64,000 nucleotides of DNA from Paenibacillus sp. J5C2022 (GTDB lineage Bacteria > Bacillota > Bacilli > Paenibacillales > Paenibacillaceae), in assembly GCF_025567625.1 (NCBI RefSeq), contig NZ_JAOQJC010000041.1, forward strand, positions 1 through 64,000. The letters are read 5' to 3'. Shown one piece after another: positions 44,361-53,510 of the stretch (its first letter is position 1; every line of letters begins with the position of its first letter). Both the position numbers and the translations under genes were made by a program. The notes beneath the pieces were generated by a model. The model made no database searches, was not told the origin of the DNA, and saw only the letters and a list, made by a program, of their open reading frames with translations.

Positions 44361-46058
44361 TTACTTCCGGCTTTTGTACCATTCGTTAACTTCCTCAGTG
44401 ATCTTATCGCCGCCAAGACTTCTCCATTCCTCCACAAACGTGTCGAACGCTTCAATTGGAAGTCCTCCGAGAATAATCTTGGTGAACGTCTCGTTCTCCT
44501 TCGTCTGCAACAAAGCCATCCGTTCCGACATCGTTGGTGTGGGAGCGCCTACAAACTCGTCAAAAACATATAAATTGTTCTCATAGGCTTCCTTCAGATG
44601 AGCCATCGTGCCGCCTTCCTTCGCAACCATCCACTGATACCACATATTCCCGTCCCCGTTCAAATAGGCTTGGGCGCCCTCATATCTGGCGATACGGTCC
44701 ATACTGCTGCCAAGAATGGAAGGATCGTTGTTCTTCAGCGCTTTCGGAAGAAGCTCACCGGTGATGATATGATAATCCTGCAGATTGGCCATGATCGGAT
44801 TAAGCGTATAGAAGAACTCACCTTTGTTTTTTCGGTCTTTGCCAAAGACAAGAATCGAATTCGATTCATCCGGCTTGATCTGATTTTCCATCCATACATT
44901 GAGCAGCTTGATAGCCGCTTCCGGATGCTTGGCATTTTTATTGATCACATAATAAGACGGTACTCTGTATGTGGCTTGATTTTGCGCGGGCTTATCGTCA
45001 ATGGAAGCGATCTGATAGCTTTTCCACTCGGCCGTCATTTTACCGTCCTTCACCAACGGTTTCTGGATGCTTAACGTATACCAGAACGCGCCATATACAA
45101 GGCCTAATTGCTCGGAACCGTACATCTCCGCTACTTTTGACCCATTCTTAACAGCGAATTCCGGATCGATTTGTCCTGCCTTGAACATATCCTGCAGCTG
45201 TTTCAGCGCGGCTTTCACTTCCGGCTGTATACTGCCGTAGACAAGGTTGCCGGACTCATCTTTCTTCCAGATTTTCGTGTGAGCATGGAATCCGTTGAGA
45301 AAGCCTGTAAGCATGTTCAAGTCTTTGTCTATCGCGAGCCCGTACGTTTTTTTGCCATCGGCATTCCGCTTCGAGAACGCTTCGGCTATAGTAAGCACAT
45401 CCTGCATCGTCTTGGGCTCCGGCAGGTTCATTTCCTTCAGCCAGTCGGTCCGCACATAGATGAAGTTTGCCCCGCTGTACGGACTGTTCGTCTGCGGAAT
45501 GGCCATCAGCTTGTCGTTGAACGTGGCCGTCTTCATCTGCATGCCGCCGTCCTTCGTCATCTCATTCTTCGTATCCTCGGAAGCGTACTGTTCCCATAAT
45601 TCCGTAATATCCATAATCATGTCGGAATCGATCAGCTGCTGCAGATCGGTTGCTTTGACGTTATAGAAGTCCGGCAGATTGTTGGAAGCAATGCTGATCT
45701 TGATCTTCTGATCATAATCCGTCACCGTCCAATCGTTCTTGATCTCAATGCCGAGCCTTTCCTTGTAATAATCATATATTGCGTTGTTATCAATCGTTTC
45801 CCCTGGATCGAAATACTGCTTGTTGCTAATGCCCCGAACCGTCGTAACTGTGATCGGGGGGTCATATTTCGTGAATGGCCCCGGCTTCTCCGCGCTTTGA
45901 TCCGATTGCTGCGAGCCCTGATCCTGCTTCGACTCATTCGTTGAATTGGAGCCGGATGACGGCTCAGGTGCTGGCGTCCCCGTGCCGCTGCAGGCTGCTA
46001 CCAATAGCAGAATCGCAGCCAGGCAGCATAGCGTGATTGATCTTCCTATACTTTTCAA
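44361..46058 (-). CDS. Extracellular solute-binding lipoprotein
   Basis: 565 residues, family 1 sugar-binding lipoprotein: basic start, hydrophobic core, lipobox VAAC (Cys 23), then a Ser/Asn/Gln-rich tether. The start codon is TTG 46058, 7 nt after GAGGGGG. No ATG fits. First gene of the operon leading through two permeases to the FAD oxidoreductase and the Tat-exported protein. Confidence 0.88.
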   Translation of the reverse strand: MKSIGRSITLCCLAAILLLVAACSGTGTPAPEPSSGSNSTNESKQDQGSQQSDQSAEKPGPFTKYDPPITVTTVRGISNKQYFDPGETIDNNAIYDYYKERLGIEIKNDWTVTDYDQKIKISIASNNLPDFYNVKATDLQQLIDSDMIMDITELWEQYASEDTKNEMTKDGGMQMKTATFNDKLMAIPQTNSPYSGANFIYVRTDWLKEMNLPEPKTMQDVLTIAEAFSKRNADGKKTYGLAIDKDLNMLTGFLNGFHAHTKIWKKDESGNLVYGSIQPEVKAALKQLQDMFKAGQIDPEFAVKNGSKVAEMYGSEQLGLVYGAFWYTLSIQKPLVKDGKMTAEWKSYQIASIDDKPAQNQATYRVPSYYVINKNAKHPEAAIKLLNVWMENQIKPDESNSILVFGKDRKNKGEFFYTLNPIMANLQDYHIITGELLPKALKNNDPSILGSSMDRIARYEGAQAYLNGDGNMWYQWMVAKEGGTMAHLKEAYENNLYVFDEFVGAPTPTMSERMALLQTKENETFTKIILGGLPIEAFDTFVEEWRSLGGDKITEEVNEWYKSRK

Positions 46059-46111
46059 TACCCTTCCCCCTCAAGTTGATAGATTCACCGGTGTGAAGCC
46101 GATGTAGTTAC

Positions 46112-46140
46112 AGTATAAAGGGCGTTCCAAAGGCCCGTAA
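46112..46140 (-). promoter_or_regulatory. Promoter of the binding-protein operon
   Basis: Minus-strand TTACGG (46140-46135), 17-nt spacer, TATACT (46117-46112), about 50 nt before the TTG start. Confidence 0.5.
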
Positions 46141-46160
46141 GATTCATATCATGACATTGC

Positions 46161-46227
46161 GTTACATCTGTTTACACGTTTCCAAGCCCTTAAGAAAGCG
46201 CTTGCTAAATAAGTAAATAGATGTAAC
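46161..46227. promoter_or_regulatory. Inverted repeat around a cre-like site in the divergent region
   Basis: GTTACATCTGTTTA (46161-46174) and TAAATAGATGTAAC (46214-46227) are inverted copies matching at 13 of 14 positions. Between them AAGAAAGCGCTTGCTA (46192-46207) fits the catabolite responsive element consensus with one mismatch. The block lies between the divergent genes at 46058 and 46311. CcpA and YesN-type control are inferred. Confidence 0.55.
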
Positions 46228-46310
46228 AAAGGTACGATTATGCATCTTGTGTTCTATTTTTGAATGAACCTATACTTGTTTTTATCCTACGTAGAAAGGC
46301 GGTTTTATTA

Positions 46311-48368
46311 TTGTCGACATCCACATTTCAATTCGATCCGATCGTACCGTTCTTCTTTGCCAAGGAGAAGCGGCGAGACATGCTGCAAGCGCTTCGTCGC
46401 ATGAAATATGAAGCGGGCATCCGCAGGTTCGTGCTGGTGTTTCCCTATTGGTACGGAGAAGCGAAGGAGCTGCATGCGCTCGAAGCTTACGAGAATTTCG
46501 GAGATATGTTAAGAGAAATTCGCGAAACGTTGGCCGCTGACGATATCGAGGTGGGATGGTGGTGCGCGCCCAGCTTGCGGGTGGGACCGCAAAAGGTTGT
46601 GGAAAGCGAAAGTCCCTACTATTTCCAAAAAGTAGTCGGTATTGACGGCGCCTTGTCCAGGAAAGCGAACTGTCCGCTGGACAGCAATTTCCAGACGCAA
46701 TACTGCGACTATCTGCAGGCTGTCGTCAGCAGAGGCCGGCCCCCCGTTATCTTCTTCGAGGATGACTATCAGATGAGCAATCATGATGTCGTCGGCTTCG
46801 GCTGCTTCTGTCCAAAGCACTTGCAGCGCTTCGAGGCCAAGACGGGCCGCAAAATGACGAGAGAGCAATTGGAAGAGCTGTTTCGTCAAGGCGGCGATCT
46901 CGCTGTCCAATACCGTACCTTATGGGCAGAGCTCATGAAGGATTCCCTGGTGGAGCTGTCGGAACGCCTTCGGGCGGCAGTGGATACCATCGCCCCGGAC
47001 ACCAGAATGGCGTTGTGCCAACCAGGAGTAAGCGATTTTGACGGCATGATGACCGGTCCGGTAGCCAGGGCATTGGCCGGCAGCACCCGGCCTCTCATTC
47101 GATTATTCGGGACGGAATACAATAGCGACGCTGCCCAAAACCTGCCTAGAATCACGTTCCATATGCTGTACTCCAAGCAAGTGCTGGATAGAGACATAGA
47201 GCTGATTCATGAATCAGACACCTTCCCGCATACCCGGTTTTTCTTTTCCGCCGTCAAACTTCGCGCGTTAATAGCGATTTCCATGCTGTACGGTCTGGAT
47301 GGCTCTCTGTCCTATATCACCCAATATACAGACGGTCCGCTGGAGGAACCTGCTTACATAGCGATGATTAGAGACAGCAGACCATTTTTCACGGAACTGA
47401 GACGCGCCACGCAGCATTATCAATTCGTTGGACCTCGGATTTTGTATCGTCCGCAATCGCATGTTTTTCGGCCCATCGAAGGAGTGAGAGCACCTGTCGT
47501 CAACGCCCCCGCCTGGGTGGCTGCGCTTGGCAGCATGGGCATCCCTTATACTCCCGGAACAGGCGAAGGGCCCGTCATGGCCTGCGGGGAGGACGTGCTC
47601 GATATGAGCGAACAAGAGATTACCCGGCTGCTTCAAGGCGGCGTATTCCTGGATGGGGCAGCTGCCTGCCATCTGAGCCAGGCCGGATACAGTGATTTGC
47701 TGGGAGTCGAAATGGCGGGATTCGAAGAGAATGAACGAGCCTCTATCGCCCATGAGAAACTGACCGAGCGAAATCTGTGGAACGATCATACGGCAGGAAC
47801 GGCCATGTACCATACCAATTTAACTGGCAATACGGCTTATAGCCAAGGCCTGTACAAGCTGATTCCCGGGCACGACAGCATCGTCCTGTCGGAATTCGTG
47901 AATGATTATGAGAAGCCGGTGAGCGCTTCCGCCGTCATGTATACGAATCGCTTGGGAGGCCGGGTGGCCATCATAGCTTTCAACTTGCAACTCCAGTGGT
48001 TCGCCGCGGTGCATAATTACAAGCGGAAGCAGCAGTTCCGGGGCATCATCGAATGGCTCGGCGGCCGCAGCTTGCCCATCTTCGCTGAGAAAGATCCCAA
48101 CCTGTTCATCATCGCGAAGGAGGAGAACGCTGCCGGCAATAAGCTGGCCGCCATCATCAACATGGGCATGGATACCGCCTCCCGCCCATCCTTTGTAGTG
48201 GACTCTACGTGGAGAAAGCGGCGCGCGGCATACTTGAATGATCATGGCGACTGGACCTCATTGCCCGAACCGTACTGGCATCCATTGGACAATGACAAGT
48301 TCAGGTGGGTTTGCCCGATAGCCTGTTCGACGTTAAGACCGCTGGTGATCAAATTTTCAGATGAATAG
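46311..48368 (+). CDS. Cytosolic glycosidase-like protein of unassigned family
   Basis: About 686 residues. The proposed start is TTG 46311 (LSTSTFQFDP...), 8 nt after AAAGGCGG. An earlier in-frame TTG at 46260 has no ribosome binding site. No signal peptide. The first 400 residues look like a TIM barrel (FVLVFPYWYG, VIFFEDDYQMSNHD, LSYITQYTDGPLEEP) with acidic residues at strand ends. The rest alternates Rossmann-like and beta-sandwich segments as in GH42-type proteins (GGRVAIIAFNLQ). I cannot name the family. It is divergent from the binding-protein operon and likely works on its imported sugar. Confidence 0.55.
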   Translation: MSTSTFQFDPIVPFFFAKEKRRDMLQALRRMKYEAGIRRFVLVFPYWYGEAKELHALEAYENFGDMLREIRETLAADDIEVGWWCAPSLRVGPQKVVESESPYYFQKVVGIDGALSRKANCPLDSNFQTQYCDYLQAVVSRGRPPVIFFEDDYQMSNHDVVGFGCFCPKHLQRFEAKTGRKMTREQLEELFRQGGDLAVQYRTLWAELMKDSLVELSERLRAAVDTIAPDTRMALCQPGVSDFDGMMTGPVARALAGSTRPLIRLFGTEYNSDAAQNLPRITFHMLYSKQVLDRDIELIHESDTFPHTRFFFSAVKLRALIAISMLYGLDGSLSYITQYTDGPLEEPAYIAMIRDSRPFFTELRRATQHYQFVGPRILYRPQSHVFRPIEGVRAPVVNAPAWVAALGSMGIPYTPGTGEGPVMACGEDVLDMSEQEITRLLQGGVFLDGAAACHLSQAGYSDLLGVEMAGFEENERASIAHEKLTERNLWNDHTAGTAMYHTNLTGNTAYSQGLYKLIPGHDSIVLSEFVNDYEKPVSASAVMYTNRLGGRVAIIAFNLQLQWFAAVHNYKRKQQFRGIIEWLGGRSLPIFAEKDPNLFIIAKEENAAGNKLAAIINMGMDTASRPSFVVDSTWRKRRAAYLNDHGDWTSLPEPYWHPLDNDKFRWVCPIACSTLRPLVIKFSDE

Positions 48369-48379
48369 CTCTTCCGCTT

Positions 48380-48413
48380 CATACCGCTCACCTGGCCTAA
48401 GGGGAGCGGTATG
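48380..48413 (+). terminator. Terminator between convergent genes
   Basis: A perfect 10-bp stem CATACCGCTC / GAGCGGTATG, followed on the plus strand by CTATTATTTATCC. It lies 12 nt after the glycosidase-like gene and next to the stop of the convergent response regulator gene. Confidence 0.65.
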
Positions 48414-48420
48414 CTATTAT

Positions 48421-50058
48421 TTATCCTTGTACTGCTTTGCGTCCGCGGTATTCTTGAGGTGTGACATGAACATGCTTCTTGAAGAATCGAATAAAGGACA
48501 GCCTCGATTGGTAGCCGACCATCTCAGCTATTTCATAAATTTTGTGCGAAGAGTTCAGAAGCAGCTCCTTCGATTTGTTAATGCGCGCCAGCGTGATATA
48601 ATCCGATATGCCGATCCCGCTGGAATACTTGTACAGACGTGACAAGTATGACGGATTCAGATGGACCAATTCCGCCAGTCGCGACAAGGACAGGTCATCC
48701 ATTAGATGGGTGTCGATGTACTGGTTAATCCAACGGACAATGTCATGTCCATCATCAGATTCGGACGTTTCCGCACATTGCAACAATAGCTGTGCCAGGC
48801 CTGCGAAGTATTCCTCTATTTCCTCCCAGGACCTCCCGGAATCGACATGCGTCAGCATCTCAAGTCCGTATTGGGCCAGCTTGTTCACATCGTGCGGATG
48901 GACGTTCAGATAAGACAGGAAGACGGCAGCCAGCGCATGATACACCTCCAGCTTCCGGAAGCCTTTCCGGCTCCCTCCGGCAGCGTCGGACATAATTTCG
49001 GAGAACAGCTTATCGAACTGTTCCCGCTCGCCTCTTTCCAAGTAATGGCCCAGCAATTCGATTTTCTTCAGTTTCTGGCTATGCAGCTTCGATTGATCCC
49101 AATCCACTTCCGATCCTGTCGTGACGCTGGTCATCGTGTCCGTTAAGTCAACCTCCCGGCACATTTCTTCTTGACCAAGCAACAGAAACTGCAATGCGGC
49201 GAATGCTTTGGGCACCTCCGGCCAGTTCACCGGCGATTGCGTGATCAGGAACGATACGGGCAAGCGGAGCGATGCTCTGCAAGTCTGCTGAATCCGTTCC
49301 AATGATTCCCTCTCAACCCCAACACTGGGCATATCTTCACACAGCGGAAACAACCATAACAGATTCGATTCGTCATAAGTAAAGGAAGTCAGCTCTACAA
49401 CGCCAGCGAAATGCTCCTCCACCATCGCTTGCATCGCTTCCATCGAAGTCCGCCGTTCCGATAGGGCAATGCCTTCCCAAGCATCAATCCGTCCGAGCAG
49501 CAAGCAGACCGGCTGTTCCACCGATAAGCCAAGCTGAGCCTCGCGAAATTTCTTGCGCATTTCCTCCGTCGACAAAGCCAGTTCACCAAGCACAACCTCT
49601 CTCAGCAGCGCTTGCCTCAGCACAGAACCCGCCCGTTTCGTCTGCTGCTCGGCCAGCTCCAGCATCCTGGACGTTTCATTCTCGCTCTCCAATTTAGCCA
49701 TCGCCTTCTGCACCGCTTGAACGATCATATCGTCGCTCTCGGTCTTCAGAATATAATCGAAGCCGCCTCCGGATAACGCATTTTTGGCATAACCGAAATC
49801 TTCGTAGCTGGTCAGAAAGATAACTTTGCAGGACGGCCAGCTAGTCCGAATCTCGCCCAGCAGCTCAATCCCTTCCATTCCGGGCATCTTGATGTCAGAC
49901 AGAACAATGTCCATATTCGTCCTGTTCATCAGATCTAGCGCCTTATAAGCCGAGTAGGCTTTGTACAGCTCAACCTCATCCTTGAGTTGCCTGCGAAGCA
50001 GCGATACGATACCATCCACAATAATCGGCAAATCATCCACGATCAGAATCCGGTACAT
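48421..50058 (-). CDS. Response regulator with AraC output domain (YesN-like)
   Basis: 545 residues. An N-terminal receiver domain (1-120) has acidic pocket Asp 8/9 and phosphorylation site Asp 55 (VLSDIKMPG). A long helical linker and a C-terminal AraC double helix-turn-helix (about 440-540, LVHLNPSYLSRLYKYSSGIG, EIAEMVGYQSRLSFIRFFKK) follow. ATG 50058 has GAGGGG 6 nt upstream. The earlier start at 50112 lies inside the kinase gene end. Pairs with the kinase gene 26 nt upstream. Such pairs activate neighbouring complex-sugar importers, here most likely the operon at 46058. Confidence 0.92.
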   Translation of the reverse strand: MYRILIVDDLPIIVDGIVSLLRRQLKDEVELYKAYSAYKALDLMNRTNMDIVLSDIKMPGMEGIELLGEIRTSWPSCKVIFLTSYEDFGYAKNALSGGGFDYILKTESDDMIVQAVQKAMAKLESENETSRMLELAEQQTKRAGSVLRQALLREVVLGELALSTEEMRKKFREAQLGLSVEQPVCLLLGRIDAWEGIALSERRTSMEAMQAMVEEHFAGVVELTSFTYDESNLLWLFPLCEDMPSVGVERESLERIQQTCRASLRLPVSFLITQSPVNWPEVPKAFAALQFLLLGQEEMCREVDLTDTMTSVTTGSEVDWDQSKLHSQKLKKIELLGHYLERGEREQFDKLFSEIMSDAAGGSRKGFRKLEVYHALAAVFLSYLNVHPHDVNKLAQYGLEMLTHVDSGRSWEEIEEYFAGLAQLLLQCAETSESDDGHDIVRWINQYIDTHLMDDLSLSRLAELVHLNPSYLSRLYKYSSGIGISDYITLARINKSKELLLNSSHKIYEIAEMVGYQSRLSFIRFFKKHVHVTPQEYRGRKAVQG

Positions 50059-50084
50059 GGTGCACCCCTCATTTCTCTTATGCT

Positions 50085-51830
50085 TTAAAGTTTGAATTTG
50101 ATAGACACACACAAACCGCCGAGCTGTGATCTGCTTGGAACAATGCCGCTTCCCGGGCCGAACATGAGCTCAATTCTGCGATGCACGTTGATCAGCCCCG
50201 TCGTTTCCTGTGAATGGTTGCGGGCGCCGGCCAGCCTTGCGCTCATGGCTTCGATGTCACGATCGGTTAGGGTATTGCCATTGTCCTCTATCATAATGTG
50301 TAGATAACCTTCTTCCACAACCGTGTGCACTAACAATTCTCCTCCAGAGGCAAGTGCGCCATACGCATGCTTAAAAGCGTTTTCAATAACAGGTTGCACG
50401 ATAAGCCTCGGCACGGATAGATCGTTGTATGCTTCATCCAGCGGATCAAACTCTATATCTACGTATGGCCCGTATAATACGGAATGTATTTGCACATACG
50501 CCCGCGCATGCTCCATTTCCTTCGCCAGCGGAATTTGATCCGCCATATCCCGGGTAATAAATCGAAAGTAATTGCCGAGATACAAGACGAACTGGTAAGC
50601 CTCCTCGTTGTTACATTCCTTGATTAGCCGATTCAAACTAAAGAAGCAGTTGTACAAAAAATGCGGATTGATTTGTGACTGAAGCTGCTTCAGCTCTGAT
50701 CGCTGATTGCGGATTTCCTTCTCGTACACTTCGTGAATGAGCACGTCCAGCTTGGACACCATGCTGTTAAAGCGATGATACAAATAATTGAATTCATCCC
50801 GCCTGGCGTCTACATCGATAGTTAACAGCTTGCCGTCCTCCACTCTGCGAAACGCCGATACGAGCTTGCGCAAGGGGTGATGAATAATTCTATATAATGA
50901 GTAGGCGAGCAGAAAAATGATCACTACAGAGAAGACAAGCAGACCCCAAGTCCATCTCTCATAGCTTTTTAGCGAACCGATGATCTTCTCTTCGAGAACG
51001 TAGACCAGTAGCGAAGTGCCCAACAATTCCGATCTCGTGTAGGAGACCATATAGGTGGTTCGGTCCAGTTCAAGCGGCAGCATGCCGGATGCATGCGTGA
51101 GACCTTCCTCTTCCTGACTGTCGATCACCACTTTTAACCGTTGCAGAAGCTCTTCGTCCCGCTCATTCGAGATGCTCCAATCATCGTCAAGTCCAAGCAG
51201 TACGGAGTTGCCTTGCTCCTGGCTCACAATGTTGCGCAATGTATGTTGAATAACGGACTGCGACAGCTCGACAGCGATGACAAAAACAGGTTCGCGCTCG
51301 GAAATGAGATGACCCGGAAACCGCGTGCTCATATATAAGCGGCCATCATGCATAATGAGCCGGCTAGGATTAAAATTTCCCTTTAGAATATCGTATACTT
51401 CTGATGTAAGCGAGGTTTGGTAATCTGTAGTGGTTATCGTTCGATTCATGAGTGGAAGGAATACGGTCGCTTCACTCACATATGGGCTTGAGCCTTTTAA
51501 TAACTGGAGACGCCTCTGTATGGCTTTCACTTTATCCGTAAAGTTGCTAGGTTCGATGTGCTCTACCGAGATGCCCAGCTCCAGCAAATCCTCATCGACC
51601 GCAAATTCGTGAAACAACTGCACCACGACAGAAAGCCCCGTCTCCAGCGACTGCATATAGAAGGCGTCCCGGCTTTCGACGGACTTCGTAATTTCATCGC
51701 TAATACTCGCCCCGCCCATCCGATTCAGCGCCAGAGTCAGCGAAGTCAGGGGGATCCATAACACCAGCAATGTCAGGACCACCTTCATAAATATGGATAT
51801 GCCATTTCGTGTCAGCGAACGTATCATCAT
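50085..51830 (-). CDS. Sensor histidine kinase (YesM-like)
   Basis: About 582 residues. Two membrane segments (about residues 12-35 and 275-300) flank an extracellular sensor domain. A HAMP-like linker, the LytS-type phosphoacceptor motif QINPHFLYN and an ATP-binding domain with VQPVIENAFKHA follow. The start is uncertain: the frame runs back to 51902, but ATG 51830 (MMIRSLTRN) precedes the first membrane segment and has GGTGG about 10 nt upstream. It forms an operon with the YesN-like regulator. Confidence 0.88.
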   Translation of the reverse strand: MMIRSLTRNGISIFMKVVLTLLVLWIPLTSLTLALNRMGGASISDEITKSVESRDAFYMQSLETGLSVVVQLFHEFAVDEDLLELGISVEHIEPSNFTDKVKAIQRRLQLLKGSSPYVSEATVFLPLMNRTITTTDYQTSLTSEVYDILKGNFNPSRLIMHDGRLYMSTRFPGHLISEREPVFVIAVELSQSVIQHTLRNIVSQEQGNSVLLGLDDDWSISNERDEELLQRLKVVIDSQEEEGLTHASGMLPLELDRTTYMVSYTRSELLGTSLLVYVLEEKIIGSLKSYERWTWGLLVFSVVIIFLLAYSLYRIIHHPLRKLVSAFRRVEDGKLLTIDVDARRDEFNYLYHRFNSMVSKLDVLIHEVYEKEIRNQRSELKQLQSQINPHFLYNCFFSLNRLIKECNNEEAYQFVLYLGNYFRFITRDMADQIPLAKEMEHARAYVQIHSVLYGPYVDIEFDPLDEAYNDLSVPRLIVQPVIENAFKHAYGALASGGELLVHTVVEEGYLHIMIEDNGNTLTDRDIEAMSARLAGARNHSQETTGLINVHRRIELMFGPGSGIVPSRSQLGGLCVSIKFKL

Positions 51831-51882
51831 CAAGTCACAACCACCAGTCCCTTGGAACTTGCTCAATAAACCTGAGCTAGTA

Positions 51883-51895
51883 GGAAAGCGCTTCC
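51883..51895. promoter_or_regulatory. Possible cre-like palindrome upstream of the kinase gene
   Basis: GGAAAGCGCTTCC, with the central AAGCGCTT core of catabolite responsive elements, about 55 nt before the chosen kinase start. The outer positions deviate from consensus. If the kinase starts at 51902 this would be coding sequence. Confidence 0.35.
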
Positions 51896-51936
51896 CGTTC
51901 AATACATATCTATAGTACCATACAGTCGCAAGTATA

Positions 51937-52047
51937 TTAGAATAAATGTTCTTCCTCGTTATTGACCTCGACGATCGCTATTCCCCCCGTATCATCGATG
52001 AACGGTCCGCCAAAAATCACCTTGTGCGAGTCAAACAATTCCTGCAT
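51937..52047 (-). pseudogene. Remnant of a YciI-like protein gene
   Basis: A 36-codon frame (MQELFDSHKVIFGGPFIDD then TGGIAIVEVNNEEE) matches the middle of YCII-related domain proteins, which are normally about 90-100 residues. It lacks the N-terminal strand with the His-Asp pair and is cut after HLF. It lies directly behind the decayed SRPBCC fragment, as if a deletion joined two genes. Confidence 0.6.
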
Positions 52048-52321
52048 ATACCCTCATCATGAGCATCCAGAAATATTTCTACCATTGAAGAGCCGGGTGG
52101 AGAGCTTCGCTCCCAATCCAGCCCCAAGTAAAGCATATACGGTTATATGGGTCTAATAGCTTATAACTACCCTGAACGACATCGTTCCCATTCATGTCGA
52201 TAATTAGCCCTCCGCTATAAATGGGATTTAGATTCGCCGATCTGCCAAGCCACTGACTCAGCTTCTGAGGCTGTACAAAATAGGAATAAACGATCTCCTT
52301 TCGGGCGTGTAAATTAGTCAT
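52046..52321 (-). pseudogene. Frameshifted AHSA1/SRPBCC-domain gene
   Basis: Starts at ATG 52321 (MTNLHARKEIVYSYF) with AAGGAG 12 nt upstream, and reads as an AHSA1 domain up to WGWIGSEALHP. It then runs into a stop at 52079. One base later the expected PGSSMVEIFLDAH continues in a second frame, so a single lost base near 52094 explains the break. The usual C-terminal half of the domain is missing because the reading joins the YciI remnant. Confidence 0.65.
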
Positions 52322-52372
52322 GCTTCTGTTTCTCCTTTTCTTCTTCCTCCGCCCTTTCTGATCCAAAAACTG

Positions 52373-52414
52373 AATACGGTCGGTCAGGAATAAAGCATCC
52401 TGACCGACCGTATT
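52373..52414 (-). terminator. Terminator of the SRPBCC gene
   Basis: A perfect 17-bp stem (AATACGGTCGGTCAGGA / TCCTGACCGACCGTATT, 8-nt loop). On the minus strand it is followed by CAGTTTTTGG. It is 48 nt after the stop at 52463 and separates the intact gene from the two remnants. Confidence 0.85.
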
Positions 52415-52462
52415 TCATGTTTAACTGTAAGTTTTAGCTATCTCATTATGATTCTAATACCG

Positions 52463-52942
52463 TTACTCTTGAGTAGAAACGATTCCATGTTTAGCGGCAA
52501 GCTTTTCGCTTTGATTGGGCTTTCCCTTTCCTGTTGTAATTAAATCTCTCAAGCTGCCCCGAATGTAGGTGCCCCAGGAGTCCGAGCAGACATCGTAGCA
52601 TTCATCCGCAGCGGTAAGTCCAATATGGGTAAAGCGGACCTCTGTTTGATTACTCTTCCTTTCGATCTCGAAGACGATATCCGTACCCGTCCATTCCTTC
52701 TCATCCCCAGTAAAGTTAAAATAATTATCAACTACGTGCCATACCACCTTCTTGCCAGGATTGAGTTCAGTGATTCGCATGACGCAGCGGTGGATGTCCC
52801 GGTAGTGATAATTGAACTCCCCGACCTCATCGGTCCTTCCTTCAATATCCTCCGACCACCACCCACGGACATTCGTGATTGCGCCGAACACCTCCTCCGG
52901 GCTTCGGTCTACCGTAAATGACGTATTGAAGTTTTGTTTCAT
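52463..52942 (-). CDS. SRPBCC (AHSA1-like) domain protein
   Basis: 159 residues with the START-like ligand-binding fold: VDRSPEEVFGAITNVRGWWS at the N-terminus, VVWHVVDNYF and EWTGTDIVFEIE in the core and a long C-terminal helix (CYDVCSDSWGTYIRGSL). Members bind hydrophobic small molecules, and most have no known function. It is divergent from an HxlR regulator, a pairing often seen in Bacillales, and is probably controlled by it. Confidence 0.8.
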   Translation of the reverse strand: MKQNFNTSFTVDRSPEEVFGAITNVRGWWSEDIEGRTDEVGEFNYHYRDIHRCVMRITELNPGKKVVWHVVDNYFNFTGDEKEWTGTDIVFEIERKSNQTEVRFTHIGLTAADECYDVCSDSWGTYIRGSLRDLITTGKGKPNQSEKLAAKHGIVSTQE

Positions 52943-52993
52943 TTACAATCTCCTCTCGGAATAAGTAAATTACAAAGCAAGTATAAGTTCTGT

Positions 52994-53035
52994 ACTTGCG
53001 AATTGCAACTACAAACTTGCAAAATGCAATTACAA
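52994..53035. promoter_or_regulatory. Tandem 21-bp repeats, likely HxlR operators
   Basis: Two directly adjacent 21-bp copies, ACTTGC[GA]AA[TA]TGCAA[CT]TACAA (52994-53014 and 53015-53035), each with an internal TTGC...GCAA inverted repeat. The 21-bp period places two dimers on the same face of the helix. They lie between the divergent hxlR-like and SRPBCC genes. Confidence 0.65.
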
Positions 53036-53051
53036 ATCATATAATTAGTTC

Positions 53052-53468
53052 ATGAAAAAGCGAACCTCTTCCGTCTGTCCAATCGTATATGCGCTTGATA
53101 TCTTGGGAGATTCTTGGAGTTTGGTCATCCTTCGTGATGTCCTTATACACAACAAACGATATTACAGAGAGTTTCTAGCTTCACGTGAAGGTATATCAAC
53201 CAATATATTGAGTGCACGGCTCCAAACACTCGTTCATGCTGGCCTCCTAATCAAATTTGAAGGAGATACAAATCGCGCACAAACAATGTATAGGCCAACA
53301 CAAAAAGCGCTTGACCTGTATCCAGTCGTATTTGCCATTATGCACTGGGGTCTAAAATACAACCCGAATACAGATATGAAAATACCGATCATGCAAGAAC
53401 TGGTAACCGATGAGAATAAGTTGGCACAGCGATTACTGCGAAATTTCGATGATGTGACTCGACCATAA
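53052..53468 (+). CDS. HxlR-family transcriptional regulator
   Basis: 138 residues, single winged-helix MarR/HxlR fold: Cys near the N-terminus in SSVCPIVYALDILGDSW, recognition region YREFLASREGISTNILSARLQTLVHAGLL, and an extended C-terminal dimerisation helix. The N-terminal Cys next to Pro is the redox- or aldehyde-sensing position in some relatives. No clear ribosome binding site precedes the ATG, which may reflect weak expression or a short leader. Confidence 0.88.
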   Translation: MKKRTSSVCPIVYALDILGDSWSLVILRDVLIHNKRYYREFLASREGISTNILSARLQTLVHAGLLIKFEGDTNRAQTMYRPTQKALDLYPVVFAIMHWGLKYNPNTDMKIPIMQELVTDENKLAQRLLRNFDDVTRP

Positions 53469-53510
53469 TAATTTCCCGAAGGATCCATGACGATTGGCCA
53501 TCATATTACT

